This document shows positions 15,804-17,275 of a stretch of DNA of 17,275 nucleotides, one piece after another. The first letter of the stretch is position 1, and every line of letters starts with the position of its first letter. Under the pieces are notes generated by a model. It worked only from the letters and a program-made list of their open reading frames with translations, was not told the DNA's origin and did no database searches. The DNA is from Amylostereum areolatum (Eukaryota; Basidiomycota; Agaricomycetes; Russulales; Stereaceae), in contig SAXG01000173.1 of NCBI GenBank assembly GCA_012932865.1, positions 1-17,275 of the forward strand, written 5' to 3'. A program made the translations under genes and the position numbers.

Positions 15804-15817
15804 CTTGCGATGCGAGG

Positions 15818-15838
15818 GGCAATGATGTAATCATTGCC
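15818..15838. repeat. Perfect 9-bp-arm palindrome, second copy
   Basis: GGCAATGAT, GTA, ATCATTGCC. Both arms equal those at 3537-3557. Confidence 0.7.
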
Positions 15839-16101
15839 GTTAATCGTAAGTGAAACTCGTACATATCAGACATGAGTCGTAAGTAACGATGTGTCCAGCG
15901 CGTCGCATAGAAATACCAAGCGTTTCGCCTTCTCATAGCGACTAGGAACCGTACAGTAGAGAAGTCCAGGAAATATGCGTGCGAATAGGGCCGCAGTCCT
16001 TGATTAGTCCGAAGTATCGTAACAATAGATGCGAAAGCGCGATGATAGTCGATGATAGAGAAAGTCCGAGTGCGTAATGATGATGAAGTTCGTCCGTTGT
16101 G

Positions 16102-17275
16102 CTACCAGGCTTCCGGCCATGATCCTTTGATTCCTTCCGCTTCTGCAAGTCCCAATCTCTCTTCCTTCCAGAAGAGACCGTCTACGCGCCAAGAGTGGTT
16201 GAAGCGCGAAGGAGGTTCCCGCTAGTGCGGAGCTGGCGTCCTCCCAGTACAACCACTGTTCGGTGGCGTGTTGGGCGGCTTCGTGGTCAGGCTCTCACGT
16301 CGCGCGAGGACAAACCCAGAAGTTCCTGTGAGCGCGGGGGTAGCGTCGGGCGTGACGTTGGGGGTGGGACAGTCAGGTTCCTGGACCGTAGCTGGTATCC
16401 GATGGCTCGGGCTCGGGAGGAGAAGAGTCCGTGGTTCGGAGGGGATAGCAAGACCGTGATCGGGGAAGTTAGGGGGAGCGTTCTTGCGACGGGGACAGTC
16501 CTCAGGCGGAGATGGCCTCGCTCGCCGCATTTCAGCAGCATTTCCCGCGGCTTTGCGGGAATCACGTCCCACTTCTCTTGCGTCGCGTGGTCGGCTCGTC
16601 GCTCCTGGGTCCGAGGGATCTCGGCTACTCCTTCGTCTTGTCGTTCCTGGACTGTCCGTTCGTCCTCCGAGCTGTCCGATTTGTCCATTGATCGCGGATC
16701 CCGTTTCCCGGACGCGGGTTTCCTTCATTTCCTCTATTATCTCCTGTATTTGTCGCAGTTCTTCACTTGCTCGACTTATCGGGGAGTTCGACGTTTCGGA
16801 TTCGCTCTGAGTGTACTTCCGTCGGGTCGACAGATTCATGTTACGACGTCGCTGTGAGGCGACTCGGGGGATCCTGGGCGATGGAATCTCGATCGTGGTC
16901 GGAGTGAAATGTAGGAATGACGGGATAAGCAGGGGACCTCCTGCCAGGCTGGGAGTGTCGCTAGCAGAACCGGGAATGGTAGTTGGTGGTCTAGGCATTG
17001 TGGCAAGCCGATAAGATGTCCCAGGTATTGTCGCGATTGCCGGTCTGTTGTCTGGGCTCTGGGGAAGCCAGGGCTGTCCGGATCGCTCTCCGGGTAATCC
17101 GTTTCTAGTGACGGGAGGGGACAGGTTAATCTGGTGATGCCGGGGATGGTAGGATCCTGGCGGTGTGGGGAGCGGTGACGGGTTGTGGGAGGGCTTTAGG
17201 AAGGACGGGGGTTCCTGGTGAGGGCGGATGCGATGGGATCGGGTCGAACAGTATAAGCCCGGGGAGATGGGTTGA
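16102..17275 (-). pseudogene. ORF3, 3' part: proline-rich region, CCHC knuckle and C-terminus (second copy)
   Basis: On the minus strand this follows the E1 ORF3 from about its position 2068 onward. It has proline-rich stretches (PPSPGTPV-like start, then MPRPPTTIPGS), a second short helix (EELRQIQEIIEEMKE) and an acidic part (MDKSDSSEDE). The CCHC region (about 16495-16538) is recognisable as KCGERGHLR and DCPRRKNAPP, but lost and gained bases disrupt its frame. The C-terminal part keeps YQLRSRN and LYWEDA, and the aligned stop is TAG at 16104-16102. The window edge coincides with the point where the plus-strand half (11909-12690) stops, so the two are probably halves of one gene. Confidence 0.6.

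Noticed and set aside
1..17275. A palindromic foldback read artefact as the sole explanation of the inverted copies.
   Set aside because: The arms differ by about 10 percent over part of their length and are joined through LTR ends with matching target duplications, which a foldback would not create. Local misassembly is still possible.

Overview
The window is almost entirely made of rearranged copies of one large Ty3/gypsy LTR retrotransposon of the chromodomain (chromovirus, Tf1/sushi-like) type. The host is most likely a basidiomycete, probably an agaricomycete. That rests on the protein style of the pol gene and on short introns (58-92 nt) with CTAAC/CTAAT branch sites; it is inference, not a database match. 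No tRNA, rRNA or CRISPR was seen, and no host gene is certain.

Layout. (1) 1-4866, plus strand: the 3' part of one copy (E1): integrase and chromodomain, an internal purine tract, a spliced coiled-coil/CCHC reading frame (ORF3), two small frames (ORF4 and membrane protein ORF5), the 3' polypurine tract and an LTR. (2) 4867-5249, plus strand: primer site, a gag N-terminal fragment and the last 23 bp of an LTR. (3) 5250-5514, minus strand: integrase tail and chromodomain of an older copy (E3). (4) 5515-11603, minus strand: the best copy (E2): 5' LTR, leader, gag, a -1 frameshift site, protease, RT, RNase H and integrase. (5) 11604 to about 12690, plus strand: E3 resumes with the chromodomain end, pol tail and the first part of ORF3. 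(6) About 12690-14524: non-element DNA with one good intron signal. (7) 14525-17275, minus strand: LTR, polypurine tract, ORF5, ORF4 and the second part of ORF3 of a diverged copy, probably the rest of E3.

How the element appears to work. Transcription would start about 34 bp after a TATA box in the LTR. The first 10 nt of the RNA are complementary to a primer site just inside the LTR, which suggests Tf1/sushi-type self-priming. Gag appears to start at an ACG in a perfect Kozak context after an AUG-free leader of about 311 nt. Pol is reached by a -1 frameshift at GGGTTTT with a hairpin 6 nt downstream. Between pol and the 3' LTR lies an unusual 3 kb accessory region. It has a second purine tract, ORF3 with its own intron, a TATA-like box next to a conserved palindrome, and ORF5, which has one membrane segment and runs into U3. 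Joined in order, the pieces imply an element of about 10 kb.

No copy is intact. E2 pol has two in-frame stops and a 32-bp duplication. E1 differs from E2 over the shared integrase region almost only by single-base indels, which suggests residual assembly error, so many frameshifts here may not be biological. The inverted 5-bp target duplications at 5250 and 11604 point to insertion of the element backwards into another copy, followed by inversion.
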